Under the pieces are notes generated by a model, which was not told the origin of the DNA, did not search any database, and saw nothing but the letters and a program-made list of their open reading frames with translations. Made by a program: the position numbers and the translations under genes. A stretch of DNA of 7,804 bases from Thermodesulfatator sp. (GTDB lineage: Bacteria; Desulfobacterota; Thermodesulfobacteria; Thermodesulfobacteriales; Thermodesulfobacteriaceae): positions 1 through 7,804 of the forward strand of contig JALWCD010000171.1 of assembly GCA_027036915.1 (NCBI GenBank), written 5' to 3'. Below are positions 1-6,856 of the stretch, piece by piece (the stretch's first letter is position 1; each line of letters opens with the position of its first letter).

Positions 1-1
1 T

Positions 2-1750
2 CTGGATGCAGTTCTTCTGGGGATTATCGGGGCCGTGGTGGCCCGGATCTTCAGCCTGATGGTGGACTTCTCTCAGGAGATCTTCCTGGGGAAAATCGCC
101 CTCTACCACCCTCCAGGTCTACCCAATGAAGGGGGAGCGCCGGAGGAGATGATCGGGCCCTACGGCATGACCCTCATTCCCATGGTGACCACCCTGGGAG
201 GTTTTCTCTCCGGTCTTCTGGTCTACCTCTTCGCCCCCGAGGCCCGCGGTCATGGAACCGAAGCCGCCATCAAGGCCTTCCACTTCCTGGAGGGACATAT
301 CCGGACCAGGGTGCCCCTGGTCAAAATGTTCGCCTCGGCCATCACCCTGGGCTCCGGAGGCTCGGCCGGGCGGGAAGGCCCGGCCTCCCAGATAGGAGCC
401 GGAGTGGGGTCTCTTTACGGTCGCCTCACCCGAAGAACGCCCCATGAGAGGCGCCTGCTCCTTCTCATGGGGATGAGTGCGGCTCTTTCGGCCATCTTCC
501 GTTCCCCCATGGGCACGGCCTTCTTCGCCGTGGAGGTGCTTTACAGCCAGATCGAATTCGAAACCCAGGCCCTGCTCTATTGTATTTTCTCGGCCGGCGT
601 GGCCTATCTTCTGAGCGGTTTCGTGGTGGGCTGGGAACCGCTCTTCAGGCTTCCCGGGGAGCTGGCGGTCACTTCCCCGGAACAATACCTGGGTTTCCTG
701 GTGCTGGGAGTTCTGGCCGGGGTGCTGGGAACCATCGCCCCCCTGATCTTCCACTATACCAGGGAAACCTTCGACCGCCTGCCCTTCCCTCTTTACTTTC
801 GCGCCGCCCTGGGGGGCCTTCTGGTGGGGCTCATGGGGCTGGCCCTGCCGCAGGTCCTGGGCATAGGATACGGCTGGTTGCAGAAGGCCATCGACGGGGA
901 ACTTTCCGGAAATCTCATGCTGGCCATCTGCCTGGCCAAGATCCTGGCCTTCTCCCTGACCATCGGTTCCGGAGGCTCCGGAGGCGACTTCGCCCCTAGC
1001 CTCGTGGTGGGTGGAATGCTCGGGGGCTTCGTGGCCCATCTTTTTCACCAGCCCCCGGCTCCCTACGTGATCATCGGGATGGCCTCGGTCTTCGGGGCGG
1101 CGGCGAGAGCCCCCATGGCCAACATCTTTATCGTGCTCGAGATCACCGGGGCCTTCGGACTCATGCCGGCCACGGCCCTCTCCGTAATGCTGGCCTACTT
1201 TGTGCAGATCACCCTCTCCTCTCCGCTTCCGGTCAAAAGCCTTTACGATTCTCAGGTGCCAAGTCGGGTTCATTCTCCGGCTCATCGGGGCGAATTCTTC
1301 ACGGACATCCTGGCCGACATCAAGGTCAAGGACATCTTCCGTCCCGAAAAGGTCTACGCCGTGGTCCCGGAAGACATGACCCTGAGACAGTTCGTAACCC
1401 TCTTTGGACGCACGGAGCAACATTATTTCCCGGTGGTGGATTCGGAGGGTTTTCTCTCCGGCATCTTTTCCATCAACGACGTGCGCCCCTATCTCCTGAA
1501 CGAGGATCTCTGGGATATAGTCATCATAAGGGACCTCGCCCGCAGGGACGTGATCGCCACTCATCCTGAGGAAGACATCAACACCGTGCTCCGTAAGTTC
1601 ACCATCCGCAACATCGATCAGCTCCCGGTGGTCAAAAGCGACGATCCCCGAATCTTTCTGGGTATGATAAGCCGGAGGGAAGTAATCAACTTCTACAACC
1701 GACAGCTGGAAAAGATGCGCCGGGCTGAAAGCCTGCCCTATGTGGTGTAA
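2..1750 (+). CDS. ClC-family chloride channel/transporter with two CBS domains (5' partial)
   Basis: This is a membrane protein that moves chloride or a similar anion across the inner membrane. The frame is open to the left window edge (codons from base 2 read LDAVLLGIIGA into a transmembrane helix), so the true start lies upstream; the GTG at 35 falls inside helix 1 and is unlikely to be the start. Counting from that GTG as residue 1, the family signatures are GREGP at 112-116 (its Glu is the external gate), GGDFAP at 316-321 (the GxFxP motif) and a KSLYDS Tyr near 404 matching the conserved pore tyrosine. The first signature, normally GSGIP, reads GHGTE at 72-76. The FxxEE-type motif reads FAVEVL at 164-169, so the position of the internal proton glutamate appears to be Val. 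Residues about 430-490 and 498-560 form two CBS domains, which often bind adenine nucleotides and regulate gating. The stop is 29 bases before phoH. Family assignment is firm; channel versus antiporter is inference. Confidence 0.95.
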   Translation: MDAVLLGIIGAVVARIFSLMVDFSQEIFLGKIALYHPPGLPNEGGAPEEMIGPYGMTLIPMVTTLGGFLSGLLVYLFAPEARGHGTEAAIKAFHFLEGHIRTRVPLVKMFASAITLGSGGSAGREGPASQIGAGVGSLYGRLTRRTPHERRLLLLMGMSAALSAIFRSPMGTAFFAVEVLYSQIEFETQALLYCIFSAGVAYLLSGFVVGWEPLFRLPGELAVTSPEQYLGFLVLGVLAGVLGTIAPLIFHYTRETFDRLPFPLYFRAALGGLLVGLMGLALPQVLGIGYGWLQKAIDGELSGNLMLAICLAKILAFSLTIGSGGSGGDFAPSLVVGGMLGGFVAHLFHQPPAPYVIIGMASVFGAAARAPMANIFIVLEITGAFGLMPATALSVMLAYFVQITLSSPLPVKSLYDSQVPSRVHSPAHRGEFFTDILADIKVKDIFRPEKVYAVVPEDMTLRQFVTLFGRTEQHYFPVVDSEGFLSGIFSINDVRPYLLNEDLWDIVIIRDLARRDVIATHPEEDINTVLRKFTIRNIDQLPVVKSDDPRIFLGMISRREVINFYNRQLEKMRRAESLPYVV

Positions 1751-1753
1751 AAT
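1748..1753 (+). promoter_or_regulatory. Weak candidate -10 box for phoH
   Basis: TAAAAT overlaps the stop codon of the ClC gene. A 4-of-6 match to the -35 consensus, CTGAAA at 1725-1730, lies 17 bases upstream. Transcription would start near 1760 and give a leader of about 20 bases that holds the phoH ribosome binding site. The match is modest, and the AT-rich box is partly forced by the stop codon, so phoH could equally be transcribed by read-through from the ClC gene. Confidence 0.25.
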
Positions 1754-1779
1754 AAAGGGGAAAAATTTGGGGAGGTGAA

Positions 1780-2754
1780 ATGGAGTTGACCACCACGCTT
1801 GAGAGGACCTTTGAGGATTACAAACTGGCCCGACACCTGTTTGGAGAGCGCGGGGCCCATCTCAAGGCCCTGGAGAAGGCCTTTCGGGTTCAGATCACGG
1901 CCCGGGGCAACCAGGTTTTAATCACGGGAGACCCCATCGACACCGAGCTGGCCGATCGGGCCTTCGAGGAGCTGTACGGCCTGCTCAAGGCGGGCTACAC
2001 CCTTTACCCCAGCGATGTGGAATACGCCGCCCGTATACTTTCCGAAAACCCCAAAGCCAATCTGAAGGAGATCTTCCTCGACACTATCTTCGTGACCTCG
2101 GGCCGCAAGGTCATCACCCCCAAAGGCATAACCCAGAAACGGTACATCGAGGCCATCCGCAATCACGACATCGTCTTCGGAGTGGGTCCGGCCGGCACGG
2201 GTAAGACCTATCTGGCCATGGCCATGGCCATCTCTTTTCTCCTGAAAGGCGAGGTCTCCCGGATCGTGCTGGTGCGTCCGGCGGTGGAGGCCGGAGAGAA
2301 ACTGGGTTTCCTGCCCGGCGATCTGGTGGAAAAGGTCAACCCCTATCTTCGCCCCCTTTATGACGCCCTTTACGACATGTTGCCCTTTGACAAGGCCTCC
2401 CGACTCCTGCAGAAAGGAGTCATCGAGGTGGCCCCGCTGGCCTTCATGCGGGGAAGGACGCTTAATGAGGCCTTTATCATCCTGGATGAGGCCCAGAACA
2501 CCACCTCCGACCAGATGAAGATGTTTCTAACCCGCCTCGGCTATCAGTCCCGGGCGGTCATCACCGGCGACATCACCCAGATAGACCTTCCGGATCCCAA
2601 GCGCTCGGGGCTGGTGGAGGCCGTGGAGATCCTGCGGGGCGTGGAGGGCATCGCTTTTGTGTTTTTCAGTAAAAAGGACGTGGTAAGGCATCCCCTGGTG
2701 CAACGCATCATCGAGGCCTACGAGAAGAAGGAGGGCCAGGTCCATGAGGGCTAG
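1780..2754 (+). CDS. phoH: PhoH family P-loop ATPase (YbeZ type)
   Basis: This is a cytoplasmic ATPase of the PhoH/YbeZ family (324 aa, normal length), linked in other bacteria to RNA metabolism and ribosome maturation, often next to the endonuclease YbeY. Residues about 20-50 show the KH-like N-terminal segment ([12 protein letters not shown], then [10 protein letters not shown]). Walker A is GPAGTGKT at 136-143 and Walker B is FIILDEAQN at 232-240. [12 protein letters not shown] at 260-271 is the conserved sensor-like block, and [18 protein letters not shown] at 164-181 is a typical family block. The ATG is preceded by a near-perfect GGAGGTGA at 1771-1778. The 3' end overlaps the next gene by 11 nt, so translation is probably coupled. 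YbeY and the HD-family PgpH, frequent partners, are absent here, and a molybdopterin-binding protein follows instead. Family assignment is firm; the exact physiological role in this organism is not shown by the sequence. Confidence 0.95.
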   Translation: MELTTTLERTFEDYKLARHLFGERGAHLKALEKAFRVQITARGNQVLITGDPIDTELADRAFEELYGLLKAGYTLYPSDVEYAARILSENPKANLKEIFLDTIFVTSGRKVITPKGITQKRYIEAIRNHDIVFGVGPAGTGKTYLAMAMAISFLLKGEVSRIVLVRPAVEAGEKLGFLPGDLVEKVNPYLRPLYDALYDMLPFDKASRLLQKGVIEVAPLAFMRGRTLNEAFIILDEAQNTTSDQMKMFLTRLGYQSRAVITGDITQIDLPDPKRSGLVEAVEILRGVEGIAFVFFSKKDVVRHPLVQRIIEAYEKKEGQVHEG

Positions 2755-3775
2755 GACCATCCCGGTGGAGGAAGCCGTGGGGATGGTCCTGCCCCACGAT
2801 ATTACCGAGATCCGTCCCGGGGAGTTTAAGGGGCCGGCCTTCCGTAAGGGACACATCATTCGGGAGGAAGACATTCCCCATCTCAAGCGCCTGGGCAAGG
2901 AACACATCTATGTGCTTGAGATGGCTCCGGGGGAACTCCACGAAGACGAGGCCGCCCTGCGTCTGGCCCGGGCGGTGGCCGGAGAGGGCGTGACTTTTTC
3001 AGAGGAGGTCCGCGAGGGCAAGGTTACCTTCGTGGCGGCCCGGGAAGGGCTTTTCAAGGTGGACGTGGAGGCCCTTTATCGGATCAATCTTCTGGGTGAA
3101 ATCGCCCTTACCACCCGCCACGGCAATTTCTGGGTCAAAAAAGGTGAGAAACTGGCCGGGGGGCGGGCCATTCCCCTGGTGGTCAAAGAGGAACTCCTGG
3201 TGAAGGTGGAGCGTGTGGCAGCCGAAAGCCCCGGGGTCCTGCGGGTCCTTCCCCGGAAAATGTCCCGGGCGGGCCTGGTGATCACCGGAAACGAGGTCTA
3301 TTACGGACGGATCAAGGACGCCTTCGCGCCGGTGATGATCCCCAAACTTGAGGCCTACGGTCTCGAGGTTCTCGGGCCGGTATTCGTACCGGACGACCGG
3401 ACACGCATCCGGGAGGCCATCGCCGGGATGCTGGAAGAGGGGGCGGAGGTGGTCCTGGTGACCGGTGGCATGTCGGTGGACCCGGACGATGTTACCCGGG
3501 CGGCCATCTCCGATCTCAAGCCCGATCCCCTCACCTACGGGGCCCCGGTTCTTCCGGGAAACATGTTCCTGGTGGCCTATCTCGGGGAAAGGGCCCTCCT
3601 GGGGGTGCCGGCCTGCGGTATGTACCACGGGGTAACCATCCTGGATCTGGTTCTCCCCCGGGTCCTGGCCGGAGAGGTTCTTACCCGAAGGGAACTTGCG
3701 GCCCTGGGCCATGGAGGTTATTGTCTCCATTGTAAGGATTGTCGTTTTCCCATCTGTCCTTTCGGGAGAGGCTAG
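2744..3775 (+). CDS. Molybdopterin-binding domain protein (MoeA/MogA-like) with Cys4 C-terminal tail
   Basis: The 343-aa cytoplasmic protein carries a MoCF (molybdopterin-binding) domain in its second half. [13 protein letters not shown] at 178-190 opens the domain, and [16 protein letters not shown] at 236-251 is the GGxS/DDVT block seen in MoaB/Mog/MoeA proteins. [10 protein letters not shown] at 287-296 is the glycine-rich closing loop. The N-terminal third ([42 protein letters not shown]) resembles the N-terminal part of MoeA-like proteins but is not full MoeA. The C-terminus has C327, C330, C333 and C338 (CxxCxxCxxxxC), which may bind a metal or Fe-S cluster. AAGGAGGG at 2728-2735 sits 8 bases before the ATG and supports this start. 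It overlaps phoH by 11 nt and directly abuts yggT. Similar stand-alone proteins are annotated as molybdopterin-binding in anaerobes; whether this one makes, inserts or senses cofactor is unknown. Confidence 0.85.
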   Translation: MRARTIPVEEAVGMVLPHDITEIRPGEFKGPAFRKGHIIREEDIPHLKRLGKEHIYVLEMAPGELHEDEAALRLARAVAGEGVTFSEEVREGKVTFVAAREGLFKVDVEALYRINLLGEIALTTRHGNFWVKKGEKLAGGRAIPLVVKEELLVKVERVAAESPGVLRVLPRKMSRAGLVITGNEVYYGRIKDAFAPVMIPKLEAYGLEVLGPVFVPDDRTRIREAIAGMLEEGAEVVLVTGGMSVDPDDVTRAAISDLKPDPLTYGAPVLPGNMFLVAYLGERALLGVPACGMYHGVTILDLVLPRVLAGEVLTRRELAALGHGGYCLHCKDCRFPICPFGRG

Positions 3776-4072
3776 ATGTTTGTGATTTCCTACTTTTTAG
3801 CGGCTCTGGCCAAGGTTATAGATCTGGTGCTGAATCTCTATCTCTGGATCATTATCATCCGGGCCCTCATCTCCTGGGTCAACCCGGACCCCTTCAACCC
3901 CATCGTGCGCTTCCTTTACCAGATTACGGAACCCGTCCTGTGGCGCGTAAGAAGGGTGCTGCCTCCCATCGGGGCCTTTGATCTCTCGCCGCTGGTGGTC
4001 ATTTTGGTGATCGTCTTTCTCCAGCAGTTCCTGGTTCCCACCCTTTACGAGCTCTCCGTGAGGCTGCGATGA
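3776..4072 (+). CDS. yggT: YggT family integral membrane protein
   Basis: This is a 98-residue inner-membrane protein with two hydrophobic helices, about residues 5-33 and 69-90. Between them lies the family signature ISWVNPDPFNPIVRFLYQIT (32-51) followed by TEPVLWRVRRVLPP (51-64), and DLSPLVV opens helix 2. The molecular function of the family is unresolved; relatives (YlmG in Gram-positives and cyanobacteria/plastids) are tied to cell division or membrane organisation. The ATG follows the previous stop codon without a gap (TAGATG), with GGGAG at 3764-3768 as a probable ribosome binding site. Its stop overlaps the divIVA ATG by 4 nt. The yggT-divIVA-DUF167 order recurs in many bacteria, which fits a shared envelope or division role, but this is inference from context. 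Confidence 0.92.
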   Translation: MFVISYFLAALAKVIDLVLNLYLWIIIIRALISWVNPDPFNPIVRFLYQITEPVLWRVRRVLPPIGAFDLSPLVVILVIVFLQQFLVPTLYELSVRLR

Positions 4073-4551
4073 AGCTCACCCCCAAGGAGATTCGGGAAAA
4101 AGGCTTCAACGTGGTCCCCATAGGTTATAGCCGGGGGGCGGTCCGGGCCTTTCTTGAAGAGGTGGCGGATTTTGTGAAGGAGGTCATCCGGGAAAATCAC
4201 CAGTTGAAAGACGAACTGGCCCGCAGGGATCGGGAGATCGAAGAACTTCAGCAGGAGGCCCGGGCCTTTCGGGAGGCCCTGCGAAAACTGGACGAATTTT
4301 CCGAAACCATAAAGGCTCAGGCCGAAGCCGAAGCCCGACGGATCGTGGAGGAGGCCGAACGGGAGGCCAGGCTCATCGAAGAGGACATCGAACGGCTCTG
4401 GAAACTGAGGGAGAAACTCCGGCTCGACCTGCGGGCGCTTCTCATGTCTTATCTGGAACACCTGGAGGAAAGTCTCCGTGGCCGCGATAAAAGCCCATCC
4501 CCGGGGCACGGTCCTGAGGATTCACGTCCAGCCGAAAGCCAGGAAGACTGA
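4069..4551 (+). CDS. divIVA: DivIVA domain-containing coiled-coil protein
   Basis: This 160-aa protein has the DivIVA N-terminal signature LTPKEIREKGFNV...GYSRGAVRAFLEEVADF (residues 3-35). In characterised relatives this part binds curved membrane and is followed by a long coiled coil. Residues about 35-135 are rich in Glu, Arg, Lys, Leu and Ala in heptad-like spacing (for example AQAEAEARRIVEEAEREARL), as expected for a parallel coiled coil. DivIVA marks cell poles or septa in Gram-positives; in Gram-negative lineages its role is less clear. The start overlaps the yggT stop (ATGA). The last 24 residues, from about 137 on, are polar, Pro/Ser-rich and low-complexity, and are encoded in the same DNA as the start of the next gene. 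This tail looks disordered and may exist only because of the overlap. Confidence 0.88.
   Translation: MKLTPKEIREKGFNVVPIGYSRGAVRAFLEEVADFVKEVIRENHQLKDELARRDREIEELQQEARAFREALRKLDEFSETIKAQAEAEARRIVEEAEREARLIEEDIERLWKLREKLRLDLRALLMSYLEHLEESLRGRDKSPSPGHGPEDSRPAESQED
4464..4469 (+). promoter_or_regulatory. Ribosome binding site deciding the DUF167 GTG start
   Basis: GGAGGA inside the divIVA coding region lies 9 bases upstream of the GTG at 4478. It is the best Shine-Dalgarno match near the 5' end of the DUF167 frame, and no ATG in that frame gives a comparable N-terminus. It therefore supports initiation at GTG within divIVA. Confidence 0.7.
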
Positions 4552-4762
4552 AATCGTCGGGTATCACGGTGAAGCCCTGAAGGTCAGGGTCTCGGCCCCG
4601 GCCCTGGAGGGCCGAGCCAACGAGGCCCTGCTGACCTTTCTGGCGAAACGGTTGGGAGTAAAGAAAAAAGACCTGTGTCTGCTCTCTGGTCAAAAGGCCC
4701 GGGAGAAATTAATTTTAGTCTCCGGAAAAGAACCGGAGGAAGTCCGGAGGCTTCTCAAATGA
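4478..4762 (+). CDS. yggU: DUF167 (YggU) family protein
   Basis: The 94-residue protein matches the DUF167/YggU family in length and pattern. LRIHVQPKARKTEIVG at 13-28 is the conserved first strand and loop, LKVRVSAPALEGRANEAL at 34-51 carries the GxAN signature, and LSGQKAREKLILVSG at 69-83 matches the conserved SGxxxReK block. The family is a small alpha/beta fold with no established biochemical function. It starts with GTG inside divIVA, 74 nt before that gene ends, with GGAGGA at 4464-4469. Its stop overlaps the ATG of the HAD gene by 4 nt. The overlap with divIVA makes translational coupling of the two very likely. Confidence 0.9.
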   Translation: MAAIKAHPRGTVLRIHVQPKARKTEIVGYHGEALKVRVSAPALEGRANEALLTFLAKRLGVKKKDLCLLSGQKAREKLILVSGKEPEEVRRLLK

Positions 4763-5415
4763 AACCCGGATTACTTTTCGACCTCGACGGGGTCATTCTG
4801 GACAGCATGCCCTGGCACGTGAGGGCCTGGCAGGAGGCCTTCGGGACGCTGGGGCTAAAGGTTCCGGAGGAGGCCATCTATCTCCATGAGGGGGCCATCG
4901 AGCTGGAGACGGCCCGCAAGATCTTCGAAGACCAGGGCGTGGAGCCCACCCCGGAATTCTTCCGGGAGGCCTTTCGGCTTCAGAAAAAGATCTTCACCGA
5001 AAAATATCGCCATCGGGTAAGGCCCTTCCCGGGAGTGGAGGAAGAGTTGAGGGCCCTCAAAAAGGAGGGACGACGTCTGGCCCTGGTCACCAGCTCCCAC
5101 CGGGAAATCCTGAACGAAGTCCTTCCCCGGAGCCTGGCCTCCCTTTTCGACTTCATCGTTACCGGAGATCAGGTTCCCCGACGGAAGCCCCATCCGGACC
5201 CCTATCTTACCGGGCTTGCGGGCCTGGGACTGACCCGGGAAGAAGCCCTGGCCGTGGAAAACGCCCCGGCCGGCATTCGCTCCGCCAGGTCTGCCGGACT
5301 CTTCTGTATCGCCATCACCACCACCCTCTCCCCGGAACATCTGAGGGAAGCCGATCTGGTGGTGGAAGATCATGCCAGACTCTTCGGTGTCCTTCGAAAT
5401 GGCCGAAACCTTTGA
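4759..5415 (+). CDS. HAD-superfamily hydrolase, beta-phosphoglucomutase-like subfamily
   Basis: This is a 218-residue cytoplasmic HAD enzyme that probably acts on a small phosphorylated metabolite. Motif I is FDLDGVILDS at 7-16, with nucleophile D8 and acid/base D10. Motif II is LVTSS at 109-113, and the motif III Lys is K143 in RRKPHPDPY. Motif IV is LAVENAPAGIRSARSAG at 164-180, with E167-N168 where many relatives have Glu-Asp. Residues about 16-88 form the helical C1-type cap. The ATG at 4759 overlaps the preceding stop (ATGA) and has GGAGG at 4746-4750, 8 bases upstream. The frame stays open further upstream to 4675, but that extension lies inside the DUF167 gene and has no family similarity. 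The subfamily includes beta-phosphoglucomutase, phosphoglycolate phosphatase and sugar-phosphate phosphatases, and the substrate cannot be told from sequence alone. The gene overlaps the next one by 44 nt. Confidence 0.9.
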   Translation: MKPGLLFDLDGVILDSMPWHVRAWQEAFGTLGLKVPEEAIYLHEGAIELETARKIFEDQGVEPTPEFFREAFRLQKKIFTEKYRHRVRPFPGVEEELRALKKEGRRLALVTSSHREILNEVLPRSLASLFDFIVTGDQVPRRKPHPDPYLTGLAGLGLTREEALAVENAPAGIRSARSAGLFCIAITTTLSPEHLREADLVVEDHARLFGVLRNGRNL

Positions 5416-6328
5416 GCTTGCCGACCGGTATTTCGAGCGTTATCAGGAGATCATCCCTGACTACGAAAAATTTCTGACCTCGCTGGCCGAGCCCCTTCCC
5501 CTCTACTTTCGGCTTAACACCCTGAAAATCAGGGACCCGGAGCCGGTGCTGCGGGGACTCCACCGTCAGGGTTTCGAGGTCGAACCGGTAGAGGCGATCC
5601 CCTGGTTCTTCAGGGTGGAACCCCGCGAGGCCTCCCTGGGCAACACCGAAGAGTACTATCTGGGCCTGATCTATCCCATGACCCTTTCGAGTTCCCTTCC
5701 GGTCTACGCCCTGGAGCCGCATCCCGGGGAACTCATCCTGGATCTCTGTGCCGCTCCGGGGAGCAAGACCACTCAGATTGCCCAGTTAACCGAAGACCAG
5801 GCCGTGCTGGTGGCCAACGACCGGCGTCTGGATCGGATTACGGCCCTGGTGGCCAATCTCCGGCGTCTGGGGGTGGCCTGTGCGGTGACCACGGTGTACC
5901 GGGGAGAACAGTTTCCGCTGGAGGTAAGTTTCGACAAGGTCCTGGTGGACGCCCCGTGTTCCGGAGAAGGACGATACCGCAAGGGCTACGAGGGCGAGCT
6001 CCTCTACCAGAAGGAAGGCCGAACCAATCTTTCAGGCATTCAGAAAGGCCTTCTGGTCCGGGCTTACGATCTCCTAAAACCCGGAGGAGTTCTGGTTTAC
6101 TCCACCTGCACCCTCAATCCCGAGGAAAACGAGGCCGTGGTGGACTATCTCCTTCGCAAACGTCAGGCCGAACTCCTGGACTGGGAGGCCCCTTTGCCCT
6201 CGCACCCCGGGCTTACGGAGTGGCAGGGTCGTCCCTTTCATCCCGATCTCAGGAAGGCCAGGAGATTTTACTCTCACGAGATCGGAGCGGTGGGGTTCTT
6301 CGTGGCCAAACTTCGGAGAACGGCATGA
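5372..6328 (+). CDS. NOL1/NOP2/Sun family RNA m5C methyltransferase (catalytic part only)
   Basis: This SAM-dependent enzyme methylates C5 of cytosine in RNA, most likely rRNA or tRNA. It is 318 aa. SAM-binding motif I is LDLCAAPGSKTTQIAQL at 123-139. Motif IV is DAPCSGEGRY at 193-202, with C196 as the cysteine that releases the product. Motif VI is YSTCTLNPEENE at 243-254, with C246 as the expected nucleophile. The start at 5372 follows GGTGGAAG and overlaps the HAD gene by 44 nt; a second ATG at 5399 (codon 10) has a poorer ribosome binding site but cannot be excluded. The protein ends just after GFFVAKLRR, the normal end of the catalytic fold, and lacks the C-terminal PUA-like domain that RsmF-type relatives carry; that domain seems to be encoded by the next gene. 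Family is firm; the exact target base is unknown. Confidence 0.93.
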   Translation: MPDSSVSFEMAETFELADRYFERYQEIIPDYEKFLTSLAEPLPLYFRLNTLKIRDPEPVLRGLHRQGFEVEPVEAIPWFFRVEPREASLGNTEEYYLGLIYPMTLSSSLPVYALEPHPGELILDLCAAPGSKTTQIAQLTEDQAVLVANDRRLDRITALVANLRRLGVACAVTTVYRGEQFPLEVSFDKVLVDAPCSGEGRYRKGYEGELLYQKEGRTNLSGIQKGLLVRAYDLLKPGGVLVYSTCTLNPEENEAVVDYLLRKRQAELLDWEAPLPSHPGLTEWQGRPFHPDLRKARRFYSHEIGAVGFFVAKLRRTA

Positions 6329-6804
6329 GTCGAAAAAACCGTAGGAACCGCAAAAAGATGGACCCCCGGGCCACCTGGCCCAGACCCGTCTCTCCGGAAG
6401 AGCGCGCCCGGATACTGCGTTTCCTGGAGGAGAGGTTCGGTTTCCCGCCCGAAATTTTCGAACCTTACGAGTTTCTGGCCACCGCCAAAAATTACTGGCT
6501 CTTCGTGCGCACGCCCCATCTGGAAAACCTGAGCAAATTGAAAATCCAGACGGCGGGGCTGCTTTTCCTGCGCAAGGTGGGGGATTATCTCAAACCCACC
6601 ACCGCGGCCCTGCAAAGGTTCGGCCGTTACGCCACCCGGAACCTGGTAGAACTGGATCGCCTCACCCTGGATCGTCTGCGTCTGGAAAAGAAAATCCCCC
6701 TGAAGCTGGAAATCGAGCCCGGTTATGTAATTCTTACGTGTGAAGGGCAAATCTGGGGCTGCGCCCTTTATCTTCCCGAAAAACTCATTTCTTATCTTCC
6801 TTGA
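6325..6804 (+). CDS. Stand-alone PUA-like RNA-binding protein, resembling the RsmF C-terminal domain
   Basis: The 159-aa protein starts with a very basic tail (MSRKNRRNRKK). Residues about 33-159 form a domain that resembles the RNA-binding C-terminal region of RsmF/NOL1-type methyltransferases and NIP7-like proteins. The clues are RFGFPPEIFEPYEFL at 37-51, the HLENLSKLKIQTAGLLFLRK block at 65-84, and GYVILTCEGQIWGCALYL at 133-150 followed by ISYLP. The last part matches the usual pattern in which a PUA strand reads GYVLVxYxGxPLGWG and ends near a YP/YLP. The ATG overlaps the methyltransferase stop (ATGA), with GGAG at 6315-6318; the frame extends upstream to 5956 but that part lies inside the methyltransferase and is meaningless. 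It probably works in trans with the methyltransferase by gripping the RNA. The assignment rests on pattern recognition and is moderately sure. Confidence 0.7.
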   Translation: MSRKNRRNRKKMDPRATWPRPVSPEERARILRFLEERFGFPPEIFEPYEFLATAKNYWLFVRTPHLENLSKLKIQTAGLLFLRKVGDYLKPTTAALQRFGRYATRNLVELDRLTLDRLRLEKKIPLKLEIEPGYVILTCEGQIWGCALYLPEKLISYLP

Positions 6805-6828
6805 CCCGGATTTTTTACGGTTTAAAAT
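6801..6828 (+). promoter_or_regulatory. Sigma-70-like promoter for tatA-resB
   Basis: TTGACC (6801-6806, 5 of 6 to consensus) and TAAAAT (6823-6828, 5 of 6) are separated by 16 bases. The TGA of the -35 box is the stop codon of the PUA-like gene. Transcription would start near 6835 and give a leader of about 22 bases containing the GGAGG at 6847-6851. It sits in the only gap inside the window, apart from the one before phoH, that is not closed by gene overlap. I see no hairpin-plus-T-run terminator here, so read-through from the upstream operon remains possible. Confidence 0.6.
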
Positions 6829-6856
6829 GCCTAGGAAAGTCTGAACGGAGGTTTTA

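Noticed and set aside
339..985. Repeated GGAGGCTC/CCGGAGG strings in the ClC gene as a possible DNA repeat
   Set aside because: They encode Gly/Ser-rich signature loops (GSGGSAGREGP and GSGGSGGDFAP); the likeness comes from the protein motif and GC-rich codons.
119..1564. Long 481-codon open frame on the - strand opposite the ClC gene
   Set aside because: Its composition is rich in His, Gly, Asp and Gln with no domain or helix pattern, and it mirrors the GC-biased codons of the real gene. It is an antisense shadow of a clear ClC coding region.
2999..3730. 243-codon open frame on the - strand opposite the molybdopterin-binding gene
   Set aside because: Same antisense-shadow pattern, with no recognisable motifs; the + strand protein is strongly supported.
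4675..4758. N-terminal extension of the HAD protein
   Set aside because: These codons lie inside the DUF167 gene out of frame, while the ATG at 4759 puts FDLDGV at the usual distance from the N-terminus.
5956..6324. N-terminal extension of the PUA-like protein from an upstream ATG
   Set aside because: The extension reads Arg/Pro/Ser-rich nonsense in another frame of the methyltransferase. The ATG at 6325 has the expected ATGA overlap and a ribosome binding site.
6805..6856. Rho-independent terminator between the PUA-like gene and tatA
   Set aside because: There is a T run at 6811-6816 but no stable inverted repeat before it; the stretch is better explained as promoter spacer.
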